Assembly (NCBI RefSeq): GCF_009301415.1
Contig: NZ_CP045072.1
Span: 1,479,001 to 1,543,000 of the forward strand
Source of the DNA: Paracoccus kondratievae
GTDB lineage: Bacteria; Pseudomonadota; Alphaproteobacteria; Rhodobacterales; Rhodobacteraceae
Reading direction: 5' to 3'
DNA length: 64,000 nucleotides
A model generated the notes under the pieces. It worked only from the letters and a program-made list of their open reading frames with translations, was not told the origin of the DNA and did no database searches. Numbering within the stretch: position 1 is the stretch's first letter; the number at the start of each line of letters is the position of its first letter. Position numbers and translations under genes: made by a program. This document shows positions 1 to 9,241 of this stretch, one piece after another.

Positions 1-292
1 TGCGGTCAAAGGCCGAGACCAGATTGATCCGGGCCCTGAGCCCCAGCCCGGTCTTGACCGCTTGCGCAACGCAGAATTCGTTGATCACCGGCAGCATGCC
101 CGGCATGGCGGCATCGACGAATGCGACATGGCTGTTCGGTTCGGCCCCAAAACCGGTCGAGGCACCCGAGAACAGCTTGGCATTCGACGCGACCTGAGCG
201 TGAACCTCAAGCCCGATGACCAGTTCCCAGTCCTGTTTCGCCCCCTGAATGACTTTGGGTTCCGGGGCGGTATAGGTCAGATGGTCAAGCAT
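1..292 (-). CDS. gatB: Asp/Glu-tRNA amidotransferase subunit B, 5' part
   Basis: Subunit B of the GatCAB amidotransferase, which converts misacylated Glu-tRNA(Gln) and Asp-tRNA(Asn) to the correct amide forms. The reading frame on the minus strand starts at ATG 292-290 and runs off the left edge after about 97 residues. The readable N-terminus has the family hallmark [13 protein letters not shown], followed by NAKLFSGAS and then [13 protein letters not shown]. An AAGGGA ribosome binding site lies about 7 bases upstream of the ATG. Only the start of the catalytic domain is visible, so completeness cannot be judged. Confidence 0.93.
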   Translation of the reverse strand, partial: MLDHLTYTAPEPKVIQGAKQDWELVIGLEVHAQVASNAKLFSGASTGFGAEPNSHVAFVDAAMPGMLPVINEFCVAQAVKTGLGLRARINLVSAFDR

Positions 293-373
293 GGCATTTC
301 CCTTGGCAAGGTTGCCCTGCCTTCTAGGCGCTTGGCGCGCGGCTCGCAAGAGTTGCGCGCGGATCGCAGCTGC

Positions 374-2284
374 CTAGCGCCCACCGGGGCGGCCCGGACG
401 GGTCAGGCCATGTTCGGGCGCCTCATCCTGATCGGCAACGATGGGGGCCGCGCTGGGACCATGGGCAAACCGCTCCATCAGAGCGTTTTCAAGGTGGCGG
501 TTCAGGTCGCGGCTCAGCGCTATATATTCCGGGTTCTCATCCACCGGAACGCCGGGCTTCCACACCTCGGCCAGTTCACGCAGATGCGCACGGTCCATGC
601 GATAAAAGATGCGCTCAAGCTCGGACGCCTCATAGGGGGACAGCCCCATATTTTCGAGCACATAGCGTCCCGCGCGCAGCGAGCTGTCAAAGGTTTCCCG
701 CACGATATGATCGGCCCTGGCAGCATAGAGACGAAAAACGTCGATCCGGTCCCGCGCCCGGGCGATGATGACGATATCGGGGCGCTTTTCACGGGCATAG
801 CGGATCAGACGCAGGTTCGCCTCGGGGTCGTCCAGCGCCGCGACCAGCACCCGCGCCTTGTCAAGACCGGCAGCCATCAGAATCTCGGGCCGGGTCGGAT
901 CGCCGAAATAGCCTTTGAAACCGAAACGCCGCATAAGCTGGATCACCTCAAGATCGTGATCAAGCACGGTCGTCTTGTACCCCGACATCGTCACCAAGCG
1001 GTTCAGCACCTGACCAAAGCGCCCCACCCCGGCAATGATGATCGGCTGCTGCTCTGAAATCTCATCCGCGATATCGCTGGCCCTTTCCTCGGCGATACGG
1101 CGCGAGATGAAATCCGACAGGATGAACAGCAGCGGCGTCGCCAGCATCGACAACGCAATGACAAGCAGAAACCCCTGCGCCACCAGCCGGGGCAGAATGG
1201 CCAGCGACACGGCATAGGAAATCAGCACAAAGCCGAACTCGCCCGCCTGCGCAAGCGACAGGGTAAACAGCATCCGGTCACGCCCGCGAATACCTGTCAG
1301 CCGCGCGATCAGATGCAGGATCAGCGCCTTGATGGCGATGACCGTCACCGTGATCCCGATCACTGTCACCGGATATTCGGACAGCAGGCGAAAATTCATC
1401 CCTGCCCCGACGGTAATAAAGAACAGCCCAAGCAGCAGGCCCTTGAAGGGCGCGATCTGGCCCTCAAGCTCATGGCGGAACTCAGAGCCTGCCAGCATCA
1501 CCCCGGCCAGAAAGGTGCCAAGCGCGGGCGAAAGGCCGACGAACTCCATCAACGAGGCGATGCCGACAACGATCAGCAGCGCCATCGCAGTGTCGAGCTC
1601 ATTCAGGCGTGCGGTATAAACCCAGCGAAACAGGGGCCGGATCAGATACTGGCCGATCAGCACCACCGCCCCTACCGCGCCAAGCGTGACCAAGGCGGCC
1701 GCCCAGCCGGGCAGCGCATGCATGAAAGCCTCACCAATATGCTCTTCGGCCTGCGGCAGGGGGGCACGGGTCGCCAGCAGCGGCATCAGCGCCAGCATCG
1801 GAATGACGGCAATGTCCTGGGTCAGCAGCACCGCAAAGGCCCCGCGCCCGCCCGGTGTATGCATCAGCGATTTTTCCGACAGCGTCTGCAGGACGATGGC
1901 GGTCGAGCTTAGCGCCAGGATCATCCCCAGCGTGACCGAAACATGCCAGTCCTGCCCCAGCGCCATGCCAACCAGCGCCAATAGCACCACGGTGCCGACG
2001 ATCTGCATGCTGGCAAGGCCCAGCAGGCGCTTGCGCATCTGCCACAGCGCCTGCGGCTCAAGCTCCAGCCCGATCAGGAACAGCATCATTACCACGCCAA
2101 ATTCGGCGAAATGCTGCAAATCGGCCATCTCGCCCGGCGTCCCGGCAAGCCCGAGCACCGGACCGATGACGATCCCCGCAATCAGATAGCCCAGAACCGA
2201 GCCCAGCCCCAGTCGCGCAGACAGCGGCACAGCGATCACCATTGTCATCAGATAGACAGTGGCGATCAGCAGGAATGTCTCCAT
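374..2284 (-). CDS. KefB/KefC-type monovalent cation:proton antiporter (CPA2)
   Basis: A 636-residue inner-membrane protein. Residues 1 to about 395 form around a dozen hydrophobic segments typical of a Na+/H+ exchanger domain, with family motifs such as FLIGLELEP and LSSTAIVLQTL. From about residue 412 there is a TrkA-N (RCK) domain whose Rossmann motif reads IIIAGVGRFGQV, followed by GYFGDPTRPEIL. The family exports K+ in exchange for H+, usually gated by nucleotide or glutathione ligands; the ligand here is unknown. Its ATG overlaps the stop codon of the upstream 1040-residue gene (TGATG at 2282-2286), so the two are translationally coupled. A KefB versus KefC assignment is not possible by eye. 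Confidence 0.9.
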   Translation of the reverse strand: METFLLIATVYLMTMVIAVPLSARLGLGSVLGYLIAGIVIGPVLGLAGTPGEMADLQHFAEFGVVMMLFLIGLELEPQALWQMRKRLLGLASMQIVGTVVLLALVGMALGQDWHVSVTLGMILALSSTAIVLQTLSEKSLMHTPGGRGAFAVLLTQDIAVIPMLALMPLLATRAPLPQAEEHIGEAFMHALPGWAAALVTLGAVGAVVLIGQYLIRPLFRWVYTARLNELDTAMALLIVVGIASLMEFVGLSPALGTFLAGVMLAGSEFRHELEGQIAPFKGLLLGLFFITVGAGMNFRLLSEYPVTVIGITVTVIAIKALILHLIARLTGIRGRDRMLFTLSLAQAGEFGFVLISYAVSLAILPRLVAQGFLLVIALSMLATPLLFILSDFISRRIAEERASDIADEISEQQPIIIAGVGRFGQVLNRLVTMSGYKTTVLDHDLEVIQLMRRFGFKGYFGDPTRPEILMAAGLDKARVLVAALDDPEANLRLIRYAREKRPDIVIIARARDRIDVFRLYAARADHIVRETFDSSLRAGRYVLENMGLSPYEASELERIFYRMDRAHLRELAEVWKPGVPVDENPEYIALSRDLNRHLENALMERFAHGPSAAPIVADQDEAPEHGLTRPGRPGGR

Positions 2285-5200
2285 CAGCGCCCGTCCAGCA
2301 TGCGCAATTCGTGAACCCGGCCCGCCTTGACATAGGTCAGCCTGCCGTCGCCGATCGAGTTGATCGTGCCGCCGTCAATGCGGTCGCCGATACGGACCGT
2401 CACCACCTTGCCGTTGCGCAGCCGGATCAGCGCGCGGCTGGCCTTGCCCGCGCCAATGATGCCAATGATCGTCGTCCGGCCTACATTAAGGCCGCGCGGT
2501 TGCGTCGCAGCCTTGGCCACACTGGCCGAGGTCGGGCTTTTGGACAGGGCGGCGGCGGCAATCTCGGGCTCGTTATCGACCTCGGGTGGCTTGTATTCCT
2601 GACGGCGGGCGCGGGCTGCGCGTTCTTCGGCCTCGGCCTGCGCACGGGCGCGGGCTTCGGCCTGGGCGCGGGCCTCGGCCTCGGCCTTGGCGTCAGCGGC
2701 GGCACGGGCACGAATGCGCGCCTCGGCCTGCGCCTGAAGCTGCTCGTCAAGCTTGCGGCGCGCGGCAAGCTCTGCCTCGCTGGGTCCGGCAGCGGCGGGC
2801 GGCTCAGGCGCGGCAGCCGGGGCATCTGGCGCCGCTGCTGCTGCGGCGGCGACAGGAGCATCTCCGCGCCGGGGCGGCAGCGGCGATGACGCCAGCGCCG
2901 AAAGCTGCACCCCACCCGGAGTTGCGGGGGACGCGGCGACCGCAGCCGAGATCGCCTCTTCAACCGCCTGACTGGGAATGGCAGCTCGACCGGAACGTGC
3001 GGGCGGACGCGGTGAGCCACGCAAAAGCCCGCCCGAATCCCGGGCGGGCGCGGCAGCCGTGACGCGTTCGGGCCGGTCCGGTGGCGGCGTGGTCGCCGAT
3101 CTGATTGCAGCATCAATGGCTGAAGGGCTGACCGCATCGCTGGCTGTGGCCGGAGACGCCCCACCCGGCTTATGCGGCGGGCGGACCTGCGCCAGCCGCG
3201 CATCAGGTGACGGATCGGGCAGACCCGTGACCAGCGCACTGCGGCCCAGATCCTGAATCAGCAGGCGCAGATGCAGTTGCTCAGCCGGGGTCAGCTCATC
3301 ATTGGCCTGGACGGCACCCAGAACCTCGGACGTCGAGCCTTCGGGGCGCGAGGGCGGGCGGGCCGAACCGCGCAGCGTCGCCGCCCGGCTATTGTCAGTG
3401 GCCGCCGGTGGCGGCTGGACCGCCGCACCCGAGGCCGCAGGCGCAGCGCGGCGCGCACGTTCAGGCGGACGGGCACCCGAGATCGGCTGAGTCTTACGCT
3501 GGCTCGCCTCATAAGGCAGCGGATCAGAAGGCACACGAGGAGCAGAATCGGCGCGCGGCGTGGTGGTCTGCGGCGCGGCGCGGCGCGGGGCAAGCTGCGG
3601 ACGGGCCGAACTGGTCAGCTGCGTTACCGCCGGGGCGGGCTTTTGCTGCGTCACCACGGCACGGGAAGGCCGCTGCGCCGGAGCAGGTGCCCGAGCAGTG
3701 GTCTGAGCCGGGGCTTGCGCCCGAGGCTGCGTCGGTGCCGGAGCCTCGGCAGCGCGGTTTTCAGCGGGTCGGGTCTCGGCAGGTTGAGGCTCGGCAGGCT
3801 GCGGATCAGCCGTGGCGGTCAGCGCAGGCTCGGCAGTAACCGGCTCTTCGACCGGCGCGGACGGGGTGGCAGGCGTGACCGAAGGCGGCACCACCGCAGC
3901 GGCAACCGCCGCGGCAGCGACGATGACACGACGCTTTTCCTCTTCGGTCAGCGCCGAAACCGGGGGCGCGGCAGACTCACTGACTGCCACTTGCCCGGCC
4001 GAGGTCTCAGGCTGGACCGCGGCAGGCTGCTCTCCGGTCGGGGCGATTCCCGGTTCGGCGGGGGTTTGCGGCGCGGTTTGCTGCTCCGGAACGGTCCCAG
4101 CGATCTGCGGCGCATCCTTTTCGGGCACGAGGAAGGCCCAGATCAGGATCAGACCGACCACCAGCGCCCCTAGCATACCAAGCAGGCTGACAAGGCCGCC
4201 ACGCTCACCCGGGCGGCGCGGCTGAGCAGGCGCGCCGCCCAGGCTCCGCGCCTGACGGGCACCGGCAGCACGCTCATGCACCGCGCGGGCACGCGGATTC
4301 AGCCCGGCATTCGCAGGCGCGGCAGGGTGGTCCTCTGCTGCGACATGCGGCGTCGCAGGTTCATCGGACGCAACGGGGGCATCATCCGCTTCAGTGGCGG
4401 GAACTTCGGCAGCGGTCTCAACAGGTGCGGCCTCGGACGCTGCATCGCCTTGTGCTTCGGCAGCATCAGAAGCAGGTTTCGCGTCTGCTGCAGAGACGGT
4501 CTCTTCAGCCTCAGCGGCAGCATCGTCCGCCTGCGGCTCAACGGGTGCCTCAGCAGCAACCGGATCGGCCTCCTCGGCGGGTTCCTCTTTGTCCTCCACA
4601 GCCTCAGCGGACGCAGGATCTTCTACCGCGCCATCATCGACTGAGGTCGCAGCCTCACCCTCTGTCGCAGCCTCGCTCGCGGGCTCATCTTTGGGGCTTG
4701 CCCCGGAGATCTTGGCCTGTTCATCAGCAGCAGCCGGAACCTCGTCAGGGCCGCTTTCCACAGCCGGCTCATCCGGGCTGTCTTGCAGGTCCAGAGCTGC
4801 CTGCGCTGTGGTTTCCTTCTGCGCCTCATCGTCGATAAGCAGCGCGCCTGCTGTCACGCCTGCTTGCGTCAGGCCGATCCTGGGGCGGGGGCGCCGCACG
4901 GGGTCCAGCACAAAGACCGGCTCTCCGGGGTAAAGATCGGCAGGAGGGGTGGCGCAAAACCCCTGCCCCTCAAACCCGTATTGCTCGGCGAATTCGCGGG
5001 CTTCACGCAAGGTCTGGCGAGCCACGGCGGCCACGCGCACGCTGTCGCCGTCACCTTCCCAGTCAAAGGCCAGATCCTGGATCTTATACGGGGTCAGCCC
5101 GTCCAGCGCCCGACCCACCGCCAGTTCACGATCTGCGCCGGGCGCGACAGTCAGGGTGGTATAAAGGATCTGGTCGTCGGGAATGATCAGGGTAACCGGC

Positions 5201-5406
5201 AGTACCTCGTCCGAACCGGTCGCCATGTTGCGCAGGCGCACGAAATCATCGCGAAAGTCAGGTGCCGAGAAATCGACCGAGCCAAGATGCCGCCAGCCCG
5301 CAGGCGCCGCGCCATCCCCATGTTCCAAAACCCGGTCGCGCCGTTGCAGATGCACGGCGTCCTCGCTGAAAGAGAGGGCGTATTCAGGAGCGGAATCAAG
5401 CGACAT
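2284..5406 (-). CDS. Ala/Pro-rich membrane protein with PilM/GspL-like N-terminus and GspC/PilP-like C-terminus
   Basis: A 1040-residue protein with three parts. Residues 1 to about 190 look like a compact cytoplasmic domain reminiscent of GspL/PilM, with VLPVTLIIPDDQILYTTL and a segment on loading-type residues TPYKIQDLAFDW. A long acidic, Ala/Glu/Pro-rich region follows. A single membrane segment (about residues 405-428, LLGMLGALVVGLILIWAFLV) leads into a very long Ala/Pro/Gln-rich presumably periplasmic linker with Glu-Ala-Arg coiled-coil repeats near residues 880-930. The last 70 residues, starting near GRTTIIGIIGAGKASRALI, resemble the inner-membrane clamp domain of GspC/PilP. No other secretion or pilus genes are adjacent. 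The low-complexity centre often leads such proteins to be mis-named translation initiation factor. Function is inferred only from fold resemblance. Confidence 0.75.
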   Translation of the reverse strand: MSLDSAPEYALSFSEDAVHLQRRDRVLEHGDGAAPAGWRHLGSVDFSAPDFRDDFVRLRNMATGSDEVLPVTLIIPDDQILYTTLTVAPGADRELAVGRALDGLTPYKIQDLAFDWEGDGDSVRVAAVARQTLREAREFAEQYGFEGQGFCATPPADLYPGEPVFVLDPVRRPRPRIGLTQAGVTAGALLIDDEAQKETTAQAALDLQDSPDEPAVESGPDEVPAAADEQAKISGASPKDEPASEAATEGEAATSVDDGAVEDPASAEAVEDKEEPAEEADPVAAEAPVEPQADDAAAEAEETVSAADAKPASDAAEAQGDAASEAAPVETAAEVPATEADDAPVASDEPATPHVAAEDHPAAPANAGLNPRARAVHERAAGARQARSLGGAPAQPRRPGERGGLVSLLGMLGALVVGLILIWAFLVPEKDAPQIAGTVPEQQTAPQTPAEPGIAPTGEQPAAVQPETSAGQVAVSESAAPPVSALTEEEKRRVIVAAAAVAAAVVPPSVTPATPSAPVEEPVTAEPALTATADPQPAEPQPAETRPAENRAAEAPAPTQPRAQAPAQTTARAPAPAQRPSRAVVTQQKPAPAVTQLTSSARPQLAPRRAAPQTTTPRADSAPRVPSDPLPYEASQRKTQPISGARPPERARRAAPAASGAAVQPPPAATDNSRAATLRGSARPPSRPEGSTSEVLGAVQANDELTPAEQLHLRLLIQDLGRSALVTGLPDPSPDARLAQVRPPHKPGGASPATASDAVSPSAIDAAIRSATTPPPDRPERVTAAAPARDSGGLLRGSPRPPARSGRAAIPSQAVEEAISAAVAASPATPGGVQLSALASSPLPPRRGDAPVAAAAAAAPDAPAAAPEPPAAAGPSEAELAARRKLDEQLQAQAEARIRARAAADAKAEAEARAQAEARARAQAEAEERAARARRQEYKPPEVDNEPEIAAAALSKSPTSASVAKAATQPRGLNVGRTTIIGIIGAGKASRALIRLRNGKVVTVRIGDRIDGGTINSIGDGRLTYVKAGRVHELRMLDGR

Positions 5407-5604
5407 CTATAGGCTTTGCCTTGCGGTTCCGGGCGCCGGGGCGCGTATTCATGATTGATAGTTCCGGACTAACGCAGAACGCCACCCGTGAAAAGCCAAA
5501 CACCTGATTGTGAGGCATCCATCGGCGTGTTTCCGGTGTTATAGCGGCTCATGACAGCAATCGCGTGGAAGGGTCCGCCCAGCCCGCGTCAAGGAGAGAT
5601 GACC

Positions 5605-6453
5605 ATGTCCCAATTCCGCCCCCTCATCGCTGCAACTGCGCTGATGGTTCTGGCCGCAGGCCCGCTGGCTGCGCAAACCGCGCAACCCGACGTGCCTGCG
5701 CCCCCTGCGCCCATGGGACATCACAGCATGAAAGCCATGAAACACGCCCCTTTTGCCAAGCTGACCGTGACCGGCACCGGTCATGCCACCGCCCAGCCTG
5801 ATATGGCCACGGTCTCGGTCGGGGTCAGCACCCGCGCCGCCACCGCCGCCGAAGCCATGTCACAAAATGCCGAACAGCAGAAAAAAGTGATCGAGACGCT
5901 GAAGGCCGAGGGGATCGAGGCGCGCGATATCCAGACCGCTGGTCTGAACCTGTCGCCGACCATGGATTATTCCGATCAGGGCAAACCGCCGAAGCTGACC
6001 GGCTATACCGCGCAAAACACCGTTTCGGTGCGGGTGCGCGACGTGGCGGGTCTGGGACCGGTGCTCGACAAGCTGGTCACCTCGGGCGCAAATGAGATCG
6101 GCGGTATCGTCTTTTCGCGTGAGGACATGACCGAGGCCGAGGACAAGGCCCGCACCGAGGCCGTCGCCGATGCACGCCGTCGTGCCGAAGTGATGGCCGA
6201 AGCGGCAGGCATGCGGCTGGGCGGCCTGCTGTCGCTTTCGGATGCCGCAGTCAGCAGCGGGCCGCGCCCGATGATGGCGATGCGTGTCCAGGAAAGCGCC
6301 GCGGCCGACACCCCGATCGAGGCCGGAGAGCTGGGGATCAGCACGAATGTCACCGCAGTCTTTGCCATGCTGCCGGCTGATGCGCCGGAAGTCGACGAGC
6401 CGGGCGACGCCCCCGCAACCGAGGCGGGGACCGAAGACGCCCCGGCGAACTGA
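5605..6453 (+). CDS. SIMPL-domain (DUF541) periplasmic protein
   Basis: A 282-residue protein with an N-terminal signal peptide (MSQFRPLIAATALMVLAAGP, cleavage near LAAQ). The mature part is a SIMPL/DUF541 domain: KLTVTGTGHATAQPDMATV, then a pattern of VSVGVST and, later, GANEIGGIVFSREDMTEAEDKARTEA spread over the second half. Family members (BP26, YggE) form periplasmic oligomers associated with oxidative-stress protection; the exact role is not established. I chose ATG 5605 because AAGGAG at 5591-5596 is 8 bases away, while the in-frame ATG at 5599 is only 2 bases from it. The acidic Ala/Pro-rich C-terminal tail (about residues 255-282) is probably disordered. The gene converges on metY. 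Confidence 0.88.
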   Translation: MSQFRPLIAATALMVLAAGPLAAQTAQPDVPAPPAPMGHHSMKAMKHAPFAKLTVTGTGHATAQPDMATVSVGVSTRAATAAEAMSQNAEQQKKVIETLKAEGIEARDIQTAGLNLSPTMDYSDQGKPPKLTGYTAQNTVSVRVRDVAGLGPVLDKLVTSGANEIGGIVFSREDMTEAEDKARTEAVADARRRAEVMAEAAGMRLGGLLSLSDAAVSSGPRPMMAMRVQESAAADTPIEAGELGISTNVTAVFAMLPADAPEVDEPGDAPATEAGTEDAPAN

Positions 6454-6463
6454 TCACAATCAT

Positions 6464-6491
6464 AAGGGCGGCGCGGCAAGGCACCGCCCTT
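6464..6491. terminator. Bidirectional intrinsic terminator between SIMPL gene and metY
   Basis: An AAGGGCGG/CCGCCCTT 8-bp stem with a 12-base loop, followed by a T run on the plus strand and preceded by A bases. It sits in the 48-base gap between two convergent stop codons and could serve both genes. Confidence 0.75.
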
Positions 6492-6501
6492 TTTCCTTGT
6501 C

Positions 6502-7788
6502 TCAGGCCGTGGCTGCCGCCAGCGCCTGATCCAGATCGGCGATAATATCCGCCGCGTCCTCGATCCCGATCGAAAGCCGCACCACATCGGGGCCCGCGCC
6601 CGCCGCGATCTTTTGCTCATCCGTCAGTTGGCTATGCGTGGTCGATGCTGAATGGATGACCAGCGAACGCGAATCCCCAAGGTTCGCCACATGGCTGAAC
6701 AGCTTGAGGTTATCGACCAGTTTCACCGCCGCGTCATAGCCGCCCTTGATCGAGAAGGTAAAAAGCGCCCCTGCCCCTTTGGGATAGACGCGCCGCGCCG
6801 TCTCGTTCCACGGCGATGAGGCAAGGCCCGCATAGGTGACCGAGGTCACGCGCGGGTCGTTTTCAAGCCACTCCGCGACTTTCTGGGCGTTCTCGACATG
6901 GCGGGCCATGCGCAGGCCAAGGGTCTCGATCCCCATCAGCGTGTAATGGGCGGCCTGCGGGTTCATGGTCATGCCCAGATCGCGCAGCCCGATGGCGATT
7001 CCGTGGAATGTGTAGGCAAGGGCACCAAAGGTTTCGTGGAATTTCAGCCCGTGATAGGCAGGCTCGGGTTCGGACAGGCTTGGGAATTTACCCGAGGCGG
7101 ACCAGTCGAACCTGCCGGAATCAACGATCACGCCGCCGGTTACCGTACCATTGCCGGTGATATATTTGGTCAGGCTGTGAACGACCAAAGTCGCGCCCAG
7201 TTCGATAGGCTTGCACAGCCATGGCGTCGCCAGCGTGTTGTCCACGATCAGCGGCAGGCCGACCTCATCCGCGATCCGCGCCACAGCAGGAATATCAGTG
7301 ACATAACCGCCCGGGTTGCTGATCGATTCACAAAAGATCGCGCGCGTATCGTCATCGACCGCCGCCCGCACCGCCTGGGGATCGTCCAGATCGACAAACT
7401 TTACCCCCCAGCCAAAGCGTTTGATGGTCTGGCTGAACTGAGTGATCGTCCCACCGTAAAGCCGGGTCGAAGCAACGATATTGCGACCCGGCCCCATCAG
7501 CGGAAACAGCGCCATGATCTGGGCCGCATGGCCTGACGAACAGCAGACGGCGCCCGCGCCGCCTTCAAGCTCGGCCACGCGGGCCTGCAGCGCGGCGACC
7601 GTCGGATTGGTCAGGCGGGAATAGATGTAGCCAACCTCTTGCAGACCAAAAAGCCGCGCGGCATGGGCCGCATCCTTAAAGACATAGGCCGTGGTCTGAT
7701 AAATCGGCACCTGCCGCGCGCCCGTTGCGGGATCAGGCGCAGTACCCGCATGAATAGCGGCCGTGTCGAAGCCCCAGTTGTCGGACAT
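6502..7788 (-). CDS. metY: O-acetylhomoserine sulfhydrylase (PLP-dependent)
   Basis: A 428-residue cytosolic enzyme of the Cys/Met metabolism PLP family. It makes homocysteine (or methionine) from O-acetylhomoserine and sulfide or methanethiol. Visible features are GFDTAAIHAGTAPDPATGAR and PIYQTTAYVFKD at the N-terminus, YSRLTNPTVAALQ, the PLP-stacking and phosphate-binding SSGHAAQIMAL region, the aspartate in VDNTLATPW and the Schiff-base lysine of HSLTKYITGNGT near residue 206. The length matches MetY rather than the shorter cystathionine synthase/lyase proteins. The gene is monocistronic with a long leader (see 7846-7912) and a GGGGAGAG ribosome binding site close to the ATG. Together with metH in this window it would supply homocysteine and then methionine. 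Confidence 0.92.
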   Translation of the reverse strand: MSDNWGFDTAAIHAGTAPDPATGARQVPIYQTTAYVFKDAAHAARLFGLQEVGYIYSRLTNPTVAALQARVAELEGGAGAVCCSSGHAAQIMALFPLMGPGRNIVASTRLYGGTITQFSQTIKRFGWGVKFVDLDDPQAVRAAVDDDTRAIFCESISNPGGYVTDIPAVARIADEVGLPLIVDNTLATPWLCKPIELGATLVVHSLTKYITGNGTVTGGVIVDSGRFDWSASGKFPSLSEPEPAYHGLKFHETFGALAYTFHGIAIGLRDLGMTMNPQAAHYTLMGIETLGLRMARHVENAQKVAEWLENDPRVTSVTYAGLASSPWNETARRVYPKGAGALFTFSIKGGYDAAVKLVDNLKLFSHVANLGDSRSLVIHSASTTHSQLTDEQKIAAGAGPDVVRLSIGIEDAADIIADLDQALAAATA

Positions 7789-7845
7789 GAATTCTCTCCC
7801 CTTCTTCGCGGGAAAAGACTAGGGTCAGGACCAGGGTTTCGCCAT

Positions 7846-7912
7846 AAAAAACCTGTCGCAGGACACAGGAAAGAACGGCGTTTCTGTTCAGCCCAAAGGG
7901 GTAAAACAGGTT
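7846..7912 (-). promoter_or_regulatory. Candidate transcription attenuator in the metY leader
   Basis: On the metY strand a CCTGT-N8-ACAGG hairpin (7852-7869) is followed directly by six T bases (7846-7851), about 60 bases 5' of the metY ATG. Further upstream in the leader, 7906-7912 gives AACCTGT, which could pair with ACAGGTT (7850-7856) and so compete with the terminator stem. Mutually exclusive hairpins are typical of riboswitch or attenuation leaders, and met genes of alphaproteobacteria often carry SAM riboswitches. I do not see a SAM-II consensus, so the class is unknown. Confidence 0.4.
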
Positions 7913-8030
7913 ATCTGCCGGATGCTGCGGAGAAAGGAAAAATCGTGCTTTCGAAGGGGCTGGAACGCAGATCCTGCATTTCGGCGCAACGTCCGCCTCG
8001 TCCCGGGTCAGAGCCGGTGACACAGACGAA

Positions 8031-8059
8031 AAAGCGGCAGGGCAAGGCCCCGCCGCTTT
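8031..8059 (-). terminator. Intrinsic terminator after the Hint-domain gene
   Basis: AAAGCGGC (8031-8038) pairs with GCCGCTTT (8052-8059); on the minus strand the stem runs into TTTTT. It lies 20 bases beyond the stop codon of the Hint gene and insulates metY's leader from read-through. Confidence 0.7.
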
Positions 8060-8079
8060 GGCAGATCTGATGCGCAGCC

Positions 8080-9207
8080 TTAGTTGACCAGGGCCTTGCC
8101 GTTGCTGATATGACGCACCGCCAGCTTGCGCCCCGCGCGGCCCGAAGGCATCAGGCGCACGGGCTGAACCGCGTCCTGCCCCTCCAGCACCCCACGCAGT
8201 TGGGGCAGGATTTGCAGGATCTCATCCACCGCCGCAGCGCCCAGCCCTTTAAGAGCCTCCGCGCCCAGATAAAGCGACTCGGTCGGTGCGCCGTTCGAGA
8301 AAACGATCTCATGCTGGTCAAACATCATGTGAAAATATTCGACCCGCTCTGTCCCGGTCTCGATGTCGATCCCCTCGACCTGCAACAGCTGCTTGGCCGC
8401 CACCAGAACCTCGGTGGTGCTGAACATCCGCTGAGCAATACGCGAGCGTACCAGGATGCGGTGCTGCGGCGAGACAAGAAGATCCGTCTCGGGCGTATTC
8501 GCGCCAAGCGCCCCGGCCCTGATGCGGATAGGCCGCAGATTGGCCGGGATGGGCTTGTCATGACCTCCGACAACTGCGCTGCCGATCCATTTTACCGGGC
8601 GGAAACCGCTGTCCATCGTCCGGACCAGCGTCCCGGGCCGGATGTCCTCAATGGCGACCGGTCCGTCGATGGTTTCGATCATCGTGCCACGCACGAAACA
8701 GACCTTGGTAAAGTTCAGCGTGACGGTGAAGGTGTCCGATTCGTTGAAGGTGCCGAATGCGTTACGTTCACGTGCGCTGACGACAAAGGTGACCGTCAGA
8801 GTCTCGCCATAAGCCAGATCCTGCCATGCCGCCGCCGTCGGATCGAAGGCGTAATGAACCGTATCATGATCGTAGTCGTCTTGGACGAGTTCGATCGGAT
8901 TGATGCTGGGAAGATCGATACCGTCCCCGTCTACCATGGACGCAGAGCCCACGGAAGGTGCAGTCCCTATTGTGTATTCGTCCCATTCATTGTTCAGGGG
9001 ATTTGGCGCCCAAGAGGTCCAGTCATCAGGGATGATGGGCAGGTCAGCGGTACGATGAAGCTGCACAATATCCTGAGAAAATACAGAGGAACTGACTACC
9101 GTACCATCCGCCGTCGCAAGATACCCTTCGGGGGTAAGATAGTAGCTGTCAGTGAACGAGGTGCCGCCAAGAAAGCCGGCGATGCCGCCATAGGCGATCT
9201 GTGCCAT
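8080..9207 (-). CDS. Hint-domain (Hedgehog/intein-type) protein
   Basis: A 375-residue protein. The first ~165 residues are acidic, Asp/Thr-rich and without a recognised domain. A Hint_2 domain begins at Cys170 (CFVRGTMIETIDGPVAIEDI) and continues with RPVKWIG, LLVSPQHRILVR and YFHMMFDQHEIVFSNG, which are the usual blocks of the autoproteolytic Hint module common in Rhodobacteraceae. The cysteine at the start and the SPQHR histidine are present, so thioester chemistry is possible, but no C-terminal extein is obvious. Such proteins are often secreted RTX-like or surface proteins. The start has TTTTCTCC-type upstream sequence with no strong ribosome binding site. It is transcribed in the same direction as the 151-residue gene 34 bases upstream. 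Confidence 0.85.
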   Translation of the reverse strand: MAQIAYGGIAGFLGGTSFTDSYYLTPEGYLATADGTVVSSSVFSQDIVQLHRTADLPIIPDDWTSWAPNPLNNEWDEYTIGTAPSVGSASMVDGDGIDLPSINPIELVQDDYDHDTVHYAFDPTAAAWQDLAYGETLTVTFVVSARERNAFGTFNESDTFTVTLNFTKVCFVRGTMIETIDGPVAIEDIRPGTLVRTMDSGFRPVKWIGSAVVGGHDKPIPANLRPIRIRAGALGANTPETDLLVSPQHRILVRSRIAQRMFSTTEVLVAAKQLLQVEGIDIETGTERVEYFHMMFDQHEIVFSNGAPTESLYLGAEALKGLGAAAVDEILQILPQLRGVLEGQDAVQPVRLMPSGRAGRKLAVRHISNGKALVN

Positions 9208-9241
9208 TAGTTTTCTCCATACCTAAAACTATTCATGCCCC

